Below, piece by piece: positions 53,401 through 64,000 of a DNA stretch of 64,000 bases. The DNA comes from Harmothoe impar (lineage: Eukaryota > Annelida > Polychaeta > Phyllodocida > Polynoidae), in assembly GCA_947462335.1 (NCBI GenBank), contig OX381705.1, forward strand, positions 40,083,672 to 40,147,671. Direction: 5' to 3'. The notes under the pieces are model-generated. The model worked only from the letters and a program-made list of their open reading frames with translations, had not been told where the DNA came from and did no database searches. Every line of letters begins with the position of its first letter. The stretch's first letter is position 1. The translations under genes were made by a program, and so were the position numbers.

Positions 53401-55800
53401 GATTGATTATGTCCCAGATCATCTCTTCTAAACATTTGAGAAGTTTGGTTTGGATATTATCAGTCAATTTCTCATAAAGTTCAAAAATAATGAAAAAAAG
53501 GGGTTTGCACCATACTCAGCCATAGTTAAGGGTGCCCTATCTTCAAATGTTAAGATATCAAAATCTAGCAATATGAGGTCTTGCTTTTTTTGCTTCAATC
53601 ACATCATCATACATCAAACTAATATAATCACAAGTGATTAAGAGATATTATTGGTAGAATAGAATTGACCGAACCCTCCCGTATACCTTTAAGTGTGTAA
53701 CCTAGTGTACACCCGGTACCTACCTCAACAGCGCTTAGTGTATCTACTACACGTAGACCATTGCCATCCAATCAATAATGAATTAGACACAAAGATTAAT
53801 GCTGCTCAGTTTTGCCTGCTGCATCAGACCTCTGCAGCAGGAGATGCCGCACAGTTCATCAGCAGTCTGCAGGGTGCTGCTGGATTCTGTTTTAACTGAC
53901 GCTGTCGTTAATGGCGGCAGATTCTTTAAAACGAGGATCACGGTCTTAAGAACCTATATCGTGCATATTACTTATGAGTTATGTCATCAACAAAGATTAG
54001 AGAGTACACATAAAGCTCCCTTATAAAGGTCTCTTGAGACACTGAAGTGTATAATATACTTCAAGGAGATACATGCATTACTTCAACATACCTAACCACC
54101 TTATGGTATTATGTTACCTATAGTAAGAAGCTTAAGGAGGAACATAAACTCAGACATGCAATACTCCCTTTATGTATATACCTAAATTGTTTGTCTCTAC
54201 TTGAAGATGAGTTGAATGCACGCAAACGTCGGTAGCGCCGGTAATGGAGTCGTCTGTACCTTGCAGTTCACTGCCCCCAGCGTGATACTCTGCTAAACAG
54301 AGAGCAGTAAGGACGATTCCATCAATGACGGCCCCCCATACATCTGAGCCCCCTACACTTAAGCCATCTGCGCGAAGGCCCCCTACAACTAGGTCCCCTA
54401 AACCTAAGCCCTCCCCCTAAACCTAAGCCCCTATACCTTTATACCTACCCCTATTCTTGGATAGAAGAAACTAAAAAGAATGCTGTTATCAGACCACATC
54501 TCACCGTCCATTACCTTTTATTTGTTCATAAATCTCAGATATATACAATGTGAACACAGTTAGATCCTTTTATTATAAGCCATCCCCGAGAGCCTTTTCA
54601 GAGAGCCGGTTTGAAACTTAAATTTGATGTTTTCCAAATGCTGCTATAAAGAATTGCTCTCGTAAACGTTGCCTTAATGTTCGTTATTGTAAATGTGCTT
54701 TGATTCCGTGAAGGGGTAGAGGGGAGTTTTATACTTTACTACGTTTTGTATTATCATTGTATTGATAATGAATCGTCGTAATTATTCATAACTAACGTAC
54801 ATACCGCTACGGGGCTTATGGCCATAAAGGCAAAGGGTGTCGAATGGATAAGAAAGTAATATGACAAGCTTTGAATTCGCATTAAAAGGAAAACAATGTG
54901 GTTGAATTGTAATTGTGTTGGGATGTCCTAGTGTGTTCATATAGGTAAATAAAACATGTTTTTGGTACCACAAACAATGACTAGCAGGTAGGTCAGGACA
55001 GATAACACCGTGTGTGTCAGCACTGCATGTAAACCTTATATACACCAAGTAAGTGTGGGAATTGTTTACATGGCCGAATAAAGCCACCAAGACTCCAGCG
55101 AAAACAGTACTTAATACGTAGCTTATACCTACATATAATATGGATAAATTATATTTGTGAATTAACACACATGTTTAGCCTAAAGCTGAGACGCAGACAC
55201 AGACATGATTATTTCATTACCCCAGGATACTAATTAATGGGGGCACCTCATACAGATGAAGTCATCAGGAGGCAATCAGTGCTGTGCGCCTAGGTTTACA
55301 CCAGTATGTTGACCCACTTTAGGACCTCTTCAGGCCGCTCCATATCTCGGAAATAGAGATAACGTGATCCAAGGTCTGGTCGCCTTTCACATATAAGGAG
55401 AAGTCCACATAGCTTAAGTGTCATATTAAGCCGTTGTACCTTGAATTACATTTCTCATACTCACCTTTAGAATTGGTCATAGAAAAATGAGTTCAAATAC
55501 ACACCTTATTACCAACCCCAATATAGCGAGGTTTCATTGTATTATCTGCTTTTGTAACACAAAAAAAAGTTGTGTGTGTGTGATAGCAGAACAATACCGT
55601 AATATTGGCCTGATAGAACCAAATCCAATATAATGCTACCGTGTAAGATTATCTCAGATTGGCATTTTCACACAAGAGATTTCAGCTGGGAATAGGTGTC
55701 TAGACATTGTTAGCTCGTGATGCTTTAGAGGGTAATTGAAGTCCACAGTCCGCACAGTGGTGCTGCCGTGCTCTAACCTGTATCTATAGCAGCGTGTGTA
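47473..55800. other. Long non-coding stretch, no gene supported
   Basis: No ORF shows a domain or a consistent exon structure. A small GC-rich patch at 48590-48720 is listed separately. A C-rich stretch at 54330-54450 repeats CCTAAACCTAAGCC-like words. The stretch 52310-52500 is also GC-rich, without a recognised feature. Confidence 0.4.
48633..48649 (-). promoter_or_regulatory. Possible CTCF-type site in a GC-rich patch
   Basis: On the - strand it reads TCAGGGGGCGCCACCTG, which contains the core CAGGGGGCGCC of the CTCF consensus. An ETS-like ACTTCCGG (48616-48623) lies close by. This is motif resemblance only. Confidence 0.3.
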
Positions 55801-55835
55801 GCCCAGGGGAGAAGGGAACTAAGATACAGCTGGAC

Positions 55836-55854
55836 GGGGGGGGGGGGGGGGGGG
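55836..55854 (+). repeat. Run of 19 G
   Basis: This is a pure G tract about 235 bases before the receptor gene's ATG. A second long run lies in an intron at 60192-60212. Lengths of such runs are error-prone in assemblies. Confidence 0.9.
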
Positions 55855-56007
55855 TACATTCTGTACAACTACCTGGGGACACGATAGTGAAAGAGGAACG
55901 AGGCCCGGAAGTTAATAACACCATGACAACACGATATACACATGATATTATTGAGCTGGTAATATCTGGGAAGGCCTGACAAGGTGGATTCCTGGTACGC
56001 GTGGGAG

Positions 56008-56015
56008 TGACGTCA
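56008..56015 (+). promoter_or_regulatory. CRE-type site TGACGTCA upstream of the receptor-like gene
   Basis: This is a full palindromic CREB/ATF consensus 75 bases before the proposed start codon. It could be in the promoter or 5' UTR. Its use is inferred. Confidence 0.4.
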
Positions 56016-56089
56016 GGTACCAAGCTGACACCAGGAGATTGTCACGAAAACATGTGCCGAGGCAGGTCAGAGGCCGGGCTACAGGTAAA

Positions 56090-56153
56090 ATGTCGTCTGC
56101 CATTGTCAAAGTGGTCGTCGTCTGCTTGCTGTGTCTTACCGACGCGACCACTG
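56090..56153 (+). CDS. Receptor gene exon 1: signal peptide
   Basis: It encodes MSSAIVKVVVVCLLCLTDAT, a short polar start and a hydrophobic core typical of a signal peptide. It ends at ACTG followed by the donor GTGAGT (phase 1). Confidence 0.65.
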
Positions 56154-59100
56154 GTGAGTTCCCTGGGTGCTTCATTGTGTTAAGTTACATGTGCTGCGAC
56201 AACAGTCCCCACTGTAAAGGTCGAATCCCACAACGCGAGAGAGGGTCAGAAAATGTTGTGAATTGGTCTTTTTGCCGATTTTGGGCCCTATTTTGGCTAA
56301 GACAGGCCCAAATCGGTGAGAAAGGGTTGCCTTTGTCTTGTGATTTGGGAAATCACAAGGATCAAATGAGTTAGATATTTGCCCCCGGAAGGCCTAGAAA
56401 ATGTTGCTTATTGGAATATGTCAATGATTTGGCTTATATAGGGGGGACACTCCAAATATATATCTTTAAGCTAATTGAGAGGGAATACTGAGGATAAATC
56501 ATACTGTGAAGTAACTCCCCTCAAACAGATCCATTAACCAGTCCTGCACGCAACACTTTGCTTGCCTATTATTGACTACTGTGGGATTTGGAGAGACTTA
56601 AGATCATGGGACAAGTGTTGCGATTTACAATATTGACAACAGTTGCCCCTTGTTTTTATGTCAATAATCAACACTTTCTGGCCCATTTTTCGCGTTGTGG
56701 GATTTGACCTTAAGGATATACACAGATGAGGTCAACGACTTCATCGTTCACCTCTTAATTGTGTAATATCAAAGCTTACAAGTTTTACAAGAAATTAAAT
56801 GTAAAATGTCTTTTTCAACTACCCTCATCCAGGAAAATCCTGGCCATCATAGTTCTCATTCATCGGTGTCTCGTTTTCTCGTTTTTGTTAGAGCAGACAC
56901 AATGTCGTCATCGGGGCACGGGGAATTGGAGAACCACAATTGGCTTTGTTACTTATTGGACTGCGGGTGCTATAGCCTTGCAATCACCATTTAGCATGCC
57001 AGTAGCCGTGATGGTGGGAGGGGACAGAATTTAATGATCTCTTTGATGAATCTCTCAAGGCCCATCAATTAGAGCCTAGAACGATGGCATTGTAACCAAA
57101 ACCTTGGGGGCGGGCCATTGCACAGAAGTTTCTAAAACACATAGAATACTAGTATTCTGGAAGGCAAACAGCACCCATGGTCACTGTATGGTGGCTTGGC
57201 AACAGAGCAGTACACATCTCAAGGTGAATCACTGGCTAAATGGGACAACGGTTTGCTTTCCAAGGCTAATATAACATGATAAAGACTATGAACCATGTCC
57301 TTAAACCATTCCCCTGAAGCATTACTAACGTTGTTTACGTATATCCCCCTTGGATGTTGTCTATTCAGAGGTGGAGATACTGGCTGTGAATATAAAGCCT
57401 CACGGTGAGGCGGAGGTCAGATGGAGAGCAGATGGACTGGAACAGTTGGTAGGTCGGTGTTTCTATATTGCCACACGTATTGGTTGCATGATGTAATGTA
57501 TAGAACATAGATGATCAGCCCTCATATTATCCAATATGTCAATCATAAACGTATGTGTCATATCCTGTTTCACTTCTACCATAACACAACAATCCCATAC
57601 TATGATCATTAATTCATTTTAATGCACCGTTAACAGTGTATGACCTAAAACCTCTAACAGCTACCAAGCACCCATTGTCTTGTGTGCCTAGAGATCTATA
57701 TATACGCCGGCCTTGTCAGGTGACCATCAGTTACACATGGTGGGCAGCCGCTGCCTGCATCCTGCTACCCACACACGGCCAGACAGGCCATCTGTTTGAA
57801 GCCGGCCCACTTTTTGTTTCTATTTATAAATGACACCACTCAATACTACTATTCCCTGTGGTAGTAGCCGTTTTTACAAAACATTTGAAGTTGATATGTA
57901 ACCTGCCCAGCTAACAAAAATACGTTATGTTACATCAAATAATGTTTTAATCGTTATATAACGTTAACGTTTCGCCATAATAAGGAGCCATAGAGAAACG
58001 TTGTATAGACGTTATACGTTCTTTAAAACTGGGTTAGACTAACTAAAATTAATTTGTCTAGTTGCTTCAGGCATCCGACTTTCACACTTCCCTGATATAG
58101 GCAACTTCAATCGGTTTTGAATGAAATTGTGAATGTCGGTAATCTATTGGAGCTGGGATCGTAGTAAGTATGGGCACACATAGTTGTATTTGAGACCCCG
58201 TACCGCCTAATGCAGCAGTGCAGCCCGCAGCAGCAGTGAAGAGGGTTGGCTAGTTCTTTGCACTTGGTTTTCATCATACAACATAGGTTTACAAGCTGTC
58301 ATTGTCAATCTGCTTGTGACTTTTAGACATTTTTCCTACGACGAAAACCTTAGTCTCACCCTTGCGCGTGGTCTTGTTGTATGTGAGATAGACATTGCAG
58401 AGCGCCGCAAGCTCCCCCTAGGTAATACTCTAACCCATATGTCTTTCACCCCGACCCTCATCACCCGGCCATCCGTCTTACCAATCATACAACCACCACT
58501 CCACCATCCTGCTCCCCTTCTTACACCGGCTTCTCTTCTGTCATCTTCCCACATCTTCAGTCTGGGAAATGTTCAATTTCTGGCCATCAACTATCCCTCC
58601 CCTTCCACACCCGACCTCCGCCCACCCAACAGGTCCTGTCGACATTTCCTCCTGCCCCAGAGTGATTGTTTACAGAGGGCAGGGCAGCTGCAGCTGTCCA
58701 CCCGATCCTGCTGCCGTCCTACCGCCGCTCACTGCGAGCTGGCAATAGGCATACATCACTCATCTAGCACACAATATTACATTAATGGACAGCCACACCG
58801 GAGACCCCTATTCTGGAATACCTTTTAGGAATTAATAGCTGTATTTGAGTACTGACGATCTCCCGATTATAAGGTTGTTTACCTTAATTAGTTCTAGAAC
58901 GCAGACTTCATATGTTATCGCATGGAACTCGATCACTTGTTTGTGAGTTATTTCCTAAGTACTTGCGTTATAGGGGATAACAGTGTAGGGATGGATCTGA
59001 TACCACGCGCAAGTTATCCCGTCCCATATATACATTGAAAGCGTGTATTTATTTGGCCCTTTGATACAGAACATAAATGGCAGACAGGTGTCTTCACCTA

Positions 59101-62100
59101 CCTAAGGTGTGATTTAACTGTAAATATAATCATTTAAAACTTTGTTCAATACAAGGGAAGACCAGACCATACCCTTTTTTTTCGGAAAGGCCGATGAGTA
59201 AATATTTTCTATGAAAGACGTCAGGACGAATTCACTGTCCCTACCAATTCCTGTGCAGTATGCATATTATGCTGATGCTATATACAGGCCTGAACATTGA
59301 GTGGTGTCTGCTGGGAAATAAGCTGCATGCTCTCATCACTGGTCACTGCTACCATAGACAGGCCCTTCCGTCCCTCTGCCCCCTACCCTCATCAGCTATT
59401 CCACAGACTTAACCCTTACCTGCTAATGCATTCCTTTCGCCTCAGACCTCCCACTTTTAGTGCCCCAACTTCAAGGGCGCCCCTAAATTTCGCTGCTGTC
59501 ATTGTAATTCTATGCTCCCCATCTTCTCGTGGCCCTATTCAGGAATTCTCCATTCTCTACGGCCTGGTTGGGGAGGGCGGTAGTGATGGGACGCCCATCG
59601 AATGGCTGACCCTCGATAACGTCGGCTGCTGTGACGTCACATTAAATCATCTCCGAGGACGCAGCCTATACACATTTAAAGTGGTGCTGACCCTGGAGAA
59701 TGGCTACCTGACCTCCCCGCTCAAGACGGCCCGCACGGAGGACGGCGTGCCTCACCAGCCCACCAATGTCACCGTGAGCTTCTCGGCACAAGACAACAGC
59801 ACGCACGTGGCGTGGACACAGGAGGACGCGGCCGACATGGAGTATTACAACGTTAGTCTGCTGGTAGACAATGACCAGACGTGGCGGACACAGACCAGGC
59901 GGCCATACTGCCGCTTCCCCCGCCTGCCGGCCGCCTCCTTCACCGTGCGTGTGGTGGCCGCCAACCCCAGCGGCACCAGCCGCCAGCTGCTACCCCGCCA
60001 GCAGCCACCGGAACTAGGAGCCACTTCCGGTGGCAAGGGGGTCGGCAAGGGCAATTTGTTGTGGGGTGAGTCTCGCGCATTGATTTGCTCATTGTGTTAT
60101 TGCATTGTGCAGCCATGGCCGACACACCGGGGCCATGGGTGAGTTTATGTGGTGTGTGCAAGTGTGCATGTGTCCATGTATCGGGGTGGATGGGGGGGGG
60201 GGGGGGGGGGGGTAAAGCACCAACTGGGCAGAATAAATACCCCATAGTGCACAGGCGCTGAGGAATGACGAGAATCAATAACAACCATTTCAAAGCTTGT
60301 TTCACAAATGGAAGCTATGTTTCTGTTGTACAATGCTACAAGAATATACGGAAAAGGTACAGGGTCGGCAGACCCACCTGACACATACCAGTCCTAAACT
60401 TGTCTAGAAGTGATTTACTATTCTCCCTGCTGGTGGCCATTGTCTAGCATAAATATGTGCCCTTGGGAATAAATTGATTAATTTCTATCCTAATATAATA
60501 CTGAGTATTGCCATACCTATATGTTAATATGGAGAATTCCGTGAAGTATCTAGTGAAAAAGTAAGATAATGTAAACAATGCATGGTTTTAGCAGCATTAA
60601 GGAAATAGATGATAAGTGTAGAGTGAACACACCTCTTTTGTGTCATTCATCAGGGTAGAAGTAGGTACATGTCCCTGCCACTGGTTTCGGCGTAGCCTAA
60701 GCGGCGATATACGCCTGCCGGTCCCTTTGGGACCGGAGTGAAAAGTTAGAAGAAGAAGCCACTGGTATGATCCCTACAGATGCCTACAGTCCATTGCTGA
60801 TGAGTAGCCTATCCTCAGTAAAGACTTGGTGATAGATTATATGAACCCTTGGTGGCACTAGTGTATTAAATATCACTTGTATAGGTATGTGGTTATGTAT
60901 TTAAACAAATTGATAAAATAATCTTATCATCTGAAACCAGACCAAACTCATAAATTTAAAACCTTAGACCTACCCCTCTTCTGCAATGATGAGCCCCCTG
61001 CTGTGGCTAATCTAGGCCTGCATCAACCATCTTAGTTTGACAACCTTGACAAGTCTAGGGTCCTCTTGTGGGAGGGTAACCTGGCAGGTTGTTAATTCGA
61101 AAAATTGAAGCTTGTTAATTCTATGCTGTTCACTTAGATGACCCTAGGTCGGTCCTGTAAGACGACCCCATGGACTCCAGAGCTCTCCATAGTTTTTCAG
61201 TGTATTATGTGTTACGACGGTGGGATATAGGGCACGGCGGCACCACACCCATACGGACATGGGCAGTCTTCGTTCTGCATTATTAATGTAATCTCAGATA
61301 AAATTACCCCTCTGCACTTACACGTGTTATCTGCAATATGGCGCCAAGTCCGTATTTTCCTGATTCAATTTCCGTGCTTCCTTTCTCGTTATTTTTCTAT
61401 CCCTACTCATCTGCTGAATTAGTAATAGAACGAGGTTCTTTTTGTGTGAATTATCGTTTATTTGCTATCAGGGGAACGCGTAGCGCATTAAACAGTTTTA
61501 TTAGCATGCACTGAGGAGTTATGTTTCTCACGGTCCAGTGAGAAGATCTGAATGTAAAGTTATGCAAAGTAGGTGGCGTTGCCTTCTTAAGGGGCTTAGG
61601 GAGTTGGACGTGAAGAAATGTGAATATGCAGACATCATCAGGAGTCACGCAGGTCTGAATGTGTCGTGTTTAATTTCAGTGATTGTGGGACCCGTGTTGG
61701 TGGTTGTGATGCTGCCCGCCCTGATAGCCGCGGCCATCTACTGCAGGTAGGACCTCACTTACATCGTGTCTAGTTACAGCGCCATGCCTTATCTCTGCCA
61801 ATCACCTAAAACACGTTAGGTCGACCTGTTTCAGAGTGAGTACATTAGTACTCCCAGATCTGCCGCCTCCACCTTTGGGGATTCCTCCCCCTCCCACCCC
61901 CTGTCGCTATCCCCACTTGTCAAATACATAATCCAGTCCCACATTACTTCTTGTACTTCTAGCAATCACCCGCCCTGCCACGATGACGGTTTTCATTCCG
62001 CCGTCATGTCTGCATCCACTCACTCGCCGTAAATTCCCATTTGCTAAAGCAGAATTAATTCCCAAGTCGAGACCCCCCCCCCCACCTCCCCAGTCTTACC

Positions 62101-62746
62101 CCTTGCAGACAGATGGGGTGGGATGAGTGTGCGGGAGGTAGGGGGAGGGTCTAGCCGACCTCAAGGCTATGCTAATCATTTCCCTGCGCTGTGCAGCGGT
62201 CGAGCATTATCTTGCTCGACACTTTCAGTTGACTCCACACTCTTGTCTCCTGTGTTTTCTTTTTATAATTGCAGGCGGAGAAGACATTCGGGTATACAGG
62301 AGGCTAAAGACAACACTGGTCTGTCCTACATGCCCCTAGGCGCGCACAGAGGCCGGGAGGGGTTGGCGGACCGCCTGGAGGTGCGCCTCAGCCAGTTGTT
62401 GTCTGTGACGGCAGCAGAGGAGGCTGTGAACGTGGAGACGTCCTCAGCACAGAGTCTACAAGGGCTGCACGCTCACCTTAATGCAATCGGACGGCGCTGT
62501 GAAACATCACCTCATAAAGCGCACTTCCAATTAGTATCAGAAAGCCCGCACCTAGGTCGGGGGCCGGTGCCAGCGTGCCGCGCCAGCCGCTGCAGCTCAC
62601 TGATGAGCGCCACACCGACAAGCAGCCCGAGAAGCAGCAAACGAACCCCAATTATTCCCCTGTCCGAAGAGAAACTGCTCCCACGAGTTAACACTGACCT
62701 CCCCAGGTATCCGTCTTGGAGGGGGAGCAGCGCGCCCACGAGTTAA
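56090..62746 (+). CDS. Putative single-pass receptor with fibronectin-III domains (multi-exon gene)
   Basis: I build this gene from GT-AG exons with compatible phases: 56090-56153, 57369-57448, 57661-57719, 58327-58421, an uncertain small exon (58633-58661 fits the phase), 59543-60065, 61680-61746 and 62275-62746. The protein would have a signal peptide, an N-terminal beta-sandwich-like region, one and a half to two fibronectin-III domains, one membrane helix (VGPVLVVVMLPALIAAAIYC) starting near the ectodomain end, and a ~160-residue cytoplasmic tail. The tail begins RRRRHSG, a stop-transfer pattern, and has no kinase, phosphatase, TIR or SEFIR domain that I recognise. It may be a cytokine-receptor-like or adhesion protein. 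I cannot name it. Confidence 0.65.
56217..56711. mobile_element. TIR element (~495 bp), copy 2, in intron 1 of the receptor gene
   Basis: The ends are AAGGTCGAATCCCACAACGC and its inverted partner, with one mismatch, finishing GGGATTTGACCTT. It is closely similar to 11684-12166. It begins only about 63 bases after the donor of exon 1. Confidence 0.75.
57369..57448 (+). CDS. Receptor gene exon 2
   Basis: The acceptor is TTGTCTATTCAG and the donor GTAGGT. It encodes VEILAVNIKPHGEAEVRWRA followed by DGLEQL, with the alternating hydrophobic pattern and Trp of early strands in a fibronectin-III or cytokine-receptor fold. Phase 1 in, phase 0 out. Confidence 0.6.
57661..57719 (+). CDS. Receptor gene exon 3
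   Basis: The acceptor is ACCTCTAACAG and the donor GTGACC. It encodes LPSTHCLVCLEIYIYAGLV, with two Cys and a beta-strand-like run. Phase 0 in, phase 2 out, which fits the flanking exons. Confidence 0.55.
57906..58033. mobile_element. AACGTT-rich MITE, copy 3, in intron 3 of the receptor gene
   Basis: It is bounded by CCCAGCTAACAAA and AAAACTGGG, with TACGTTATG and ATAACGTTAACGTT inside. It is the shortest of the three copies. Confidence 0.6.
58327..58421 (+). CDS. Receptor gene exon 4
   Basis: The acceptor is TGTGACTTTTAG and the donor GTAATA. It encodes HFSYDENLSLTLARGLVVCE then IDIAERRKLPL, which reads like the last strands of the first extracellular domain. Phase 2 in, phase 1 out. Confidence 0.55.
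59543..60065 (+). CDS. Receptor gene exon with fibronectin-III domains
   Basis: The acceptor is CCCTATTCAG and the donor GTGAGT. The first part (EFSILYGLVGEGG ... LYTFKVVLTLENGY) is the second half of one fibronectin-III domain. From VPHQPTNVTV to NPSGTSR is a complete second domain with the usual VAW, YYNVSLL and FTVRVVAANPSG landmarks. A Gly/Lys-rich stalk follows. Codon use is GC-rich compared with the surroundings. There is no WSxWS motif. Confidence 0.75.
60192..60212 (+). repeat. Run of 21 G in an intron
   Basis: This pure G tract lies about 125 bases after the donor of the fibronectin exon. The true length may differ because of sequencing error. Confidence 0.9.
60677..60766 (+). mobile_element. 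Tiny retroposon (72 bp) with 9-bp target duplication
   Basis: GCCACTGGT occurs at 60677-60685 and again at 60758-60766. Between them are 72 bases that form two hairpins: GGCGTA/TACGCC, with an inner GCC/GGC, and a perfect 8-bp CCGGTCCC/GGGACCGG. The tail is AAAAGTTAGAAGAAGAA. The GAA-rich 3' tail and the duplication point to copying from a small structured RNA. TAGCCTAAGCGG resembles an A box; no B box is seen. Confidence 0.65.
61680..61746 (+). CDS. Receptor gene exon: transmembrane helix
   Basis: The acceptor is GTTTAATTTCAG and the donor GTAGGA. It encodes IVGPVLVVVMLPALIAAAIY + C, about 20 hydrophobic residues. Phase 1 in, phase 2 out, which matches both neighbours. Confidence 0.75.
62275..62746 (+). 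CDS. Receptor gene last exon: cytoplasmic tail
   Basis: The acceptor is CTTTTTATAATTGCAG. It begins RRRRHSG (stop transfer) and is about 157 residues long, with SYMPLG, a helical LEVRLSQLLSVTAAEEAVNV stretch and a Ser/Arg-rich end. The stop is TAA at 62744-62746. A GT at about 62707 (CCCAG then GTATCC) could instead be a donor, with more exons downstream. Confidence 0.6.
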
Positions 62747-64000
62747 TGGAGCCTGACTGCAGAATATGTGAGCTCGGGGTGGTGTACAGTATACAGAAAC
62801 AAAACGTCTGTTCTCACAAGGGAATGGCGAGATGCCGACCCGGTACGGATAACAGTAAATGTACTATATTGTTATTGCGTATGATATATCACTTTTTTTA
62901 GTTTCTTGATAAGTGTTTGTATCTGTTGACAAACACTATTCTATATATGATGTGTAACCAGGTTTTGTCCATATGTTTAAATATGAGCGAATCATATATG
63001 CCACATGTTTAAGTCTAAATAAGTATACATAAGACTACACTGAAAATCCATAGGTTGAAAGGGTTAGTCAGTACAGACTATCCTACATTCGTCGTATGTG
63101 TGTTAGTCATAATGGCAAAGTTATATTCAAAAATGACCGAGGAGTCAGTCAGTAGTGGCTAACCTTGGTTCATCATTGGTGTGTTGTATTTGTATACCAC
63201 TAGTTGGTGCCACCTGTAAGATACTATGATGTGACCACTCAGTGGCTCCCCCTGAAAATCAAAAGACTAAGGTGGGTTGGTCAGTACTGACCAAACTGAC
63301 AATAATAATTTACCTAGGTTGGTCGTATAGGGAGCCAAAAAATGACGAACTAGGTTAGGTACTAGTGACTGAGAGATTGGTCGTACAGAGAGCCTGGGAA
63401 TATCAGTGTAGCAGTGCCAGCAGAGTACCGGCGGTGTATAAATATGTAAATCCTGCCAGTAATATGACATTTTCAGCAGGCCACAAGTAGTATATGAAAA
63501 TGACAATTTTAGTAGGCGACAAGTAGTATATGAAAAATTTATTTTCAGCAGGCCACAAGTAGTATATGAAAATAATAAATTGTTTCAGTTTATTGTCACT
63601 TGTTTAAGAATATCCACATTTACCACAAGGACTTTTGTGTGTTAATGATCTTATTTGTTTTAAGCTTTGTCCATAAATGAGTGTATATATATAATGATAT
63701 ACCTTTATAGTCTCTGGCGTTATTAATGTTTCATGAATCATACACAACCTATTCACTGCTTCTTTGATATAGCATCACCAACGTTGCATGGTCCTGGTCT
63801 TATAAGAGGTTGTACGTCAACGTTAAACAGGCTGAGTGGACCTTTATCATCGTCTGTGTTGGCAATCAGAATGAGAATGGCTAACATCTTTTTAAATCCT
63901 ACTAAATCATGTATAAGAAACCTGCTCCATTTCCCCAACGGTGCACAGTGTCTGCCGGCATGTAACATGAAAAAAGGTGAGACTTGCCAATCGCTGATAT
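62747..64000. other. Probable 3' UTR and downstream non-coding sequence
   Basis: No further coding exon is recognised. AATAAA in GAAAATAATAAATTG (about 63571-63585) could be a distant polyadenylation signal. Words such as GGTTGGTC and GTCAGT recur between 63060 and 63390. Confidence 0.4.
63468..63577. repeat. ~36-bp tandem repeat, three units
   Basis: The unit contains ATTTTCAGCAGGCCACAAGT followed by AGTATATGAAAA. The middle unit differs at several bases. Confidence 0.8.

Noticed and set aside
54400..54450. Telomere-like CCCTAA repeats
   Set aside because: The CCTAAACC/CCTAAGCC words are irregular and few, and no proper tandem array exists.
60686..60757. Twister-type ribozyme
   Set aside because: CCTAA, TGCCGGTCCC and AAAAGT recall parts of twister RNAs. 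The closing stem partner is missing at the 3' end, and the main hairpin is a simple 8-bp stem.

Overview
This window looks like animal nuclear DNA, most likely from an invertebrate. It has GT-AG introns, a signal-peptide/fibronectin-III/transmembrane gene split over several exons, Ty3/gypsy and LINE retrotransposons, many short inverted-repeat elements and several minisatellites. I cannot name the species from the sequence. No bacterial operons, rRNA genes or CRISPR arrays were seen.

Layout: (1) 1-6459 is the 3' part of a Ty3/gypsy element on the + strand ('element A'): the end of pol, a 598-bp gap, a large third ORF (ORF3, 1171 aa), a 3' UTR, a polypurine tract and a 522-bp 3' LTR with perfect 8-bp inverted ends. 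(2) 6460-17500 is gene-poor and holds small mobile elements: a 653-bp TIR element, an AACGTT-rich MITE, a 514-bp TRIM whose 199-bp LTRs each contain a tRNA-like module, a ~483-bp TIR element, a 28-bp minisatellite and a fold-back. (3) 18241-33233 is a complete 14,993-bp Ty3/gypsy element on the - strand ('element B'). It is inserted in a ~50-bp minisatellite with a CATG target duplication, and I see one difference between its 778-bp LTRs. Its order is LTR, PBS (tRNA-His type), splice donor, gag (in two frames), pol, ORF3 (1268 aa), PPT, LTR. (4) 36.5-39.3 kb is a 5'-truncated LINE with one in-frame stop. (5) 39.3-55.8 kb is mostly non-coding, with microsatellites, two tRNA-bearing LTR-like units, a duplicated 51-bp minisatellite block and another MITE. 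(6) 56.0-62.8 kb on the + strand is a split gene for a putative single-pass receptor with fibronectin-III domains. Its introns hold two MITE-type insertions and a tiny 72-bp retroposon.

The most interesting system is the pair of Ty3/gypsy elements. Both carry, downstream of pol, a very long non-envelope ORF with the same paired Cys/His module. A 14-base non-coding motif is shared between their pol-ORF3 gaps. A small non-autonomous TRIM has nearly the same primer-binding and polypurine sites as element B, and it carries a tRNA-like Pol III promoter inside its LTR. Together these suggest an autonomous element with an extra protein plus a parasitic relative that may be mobilised by it. That link is inference. 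Novelty cannot be judged without database searches.
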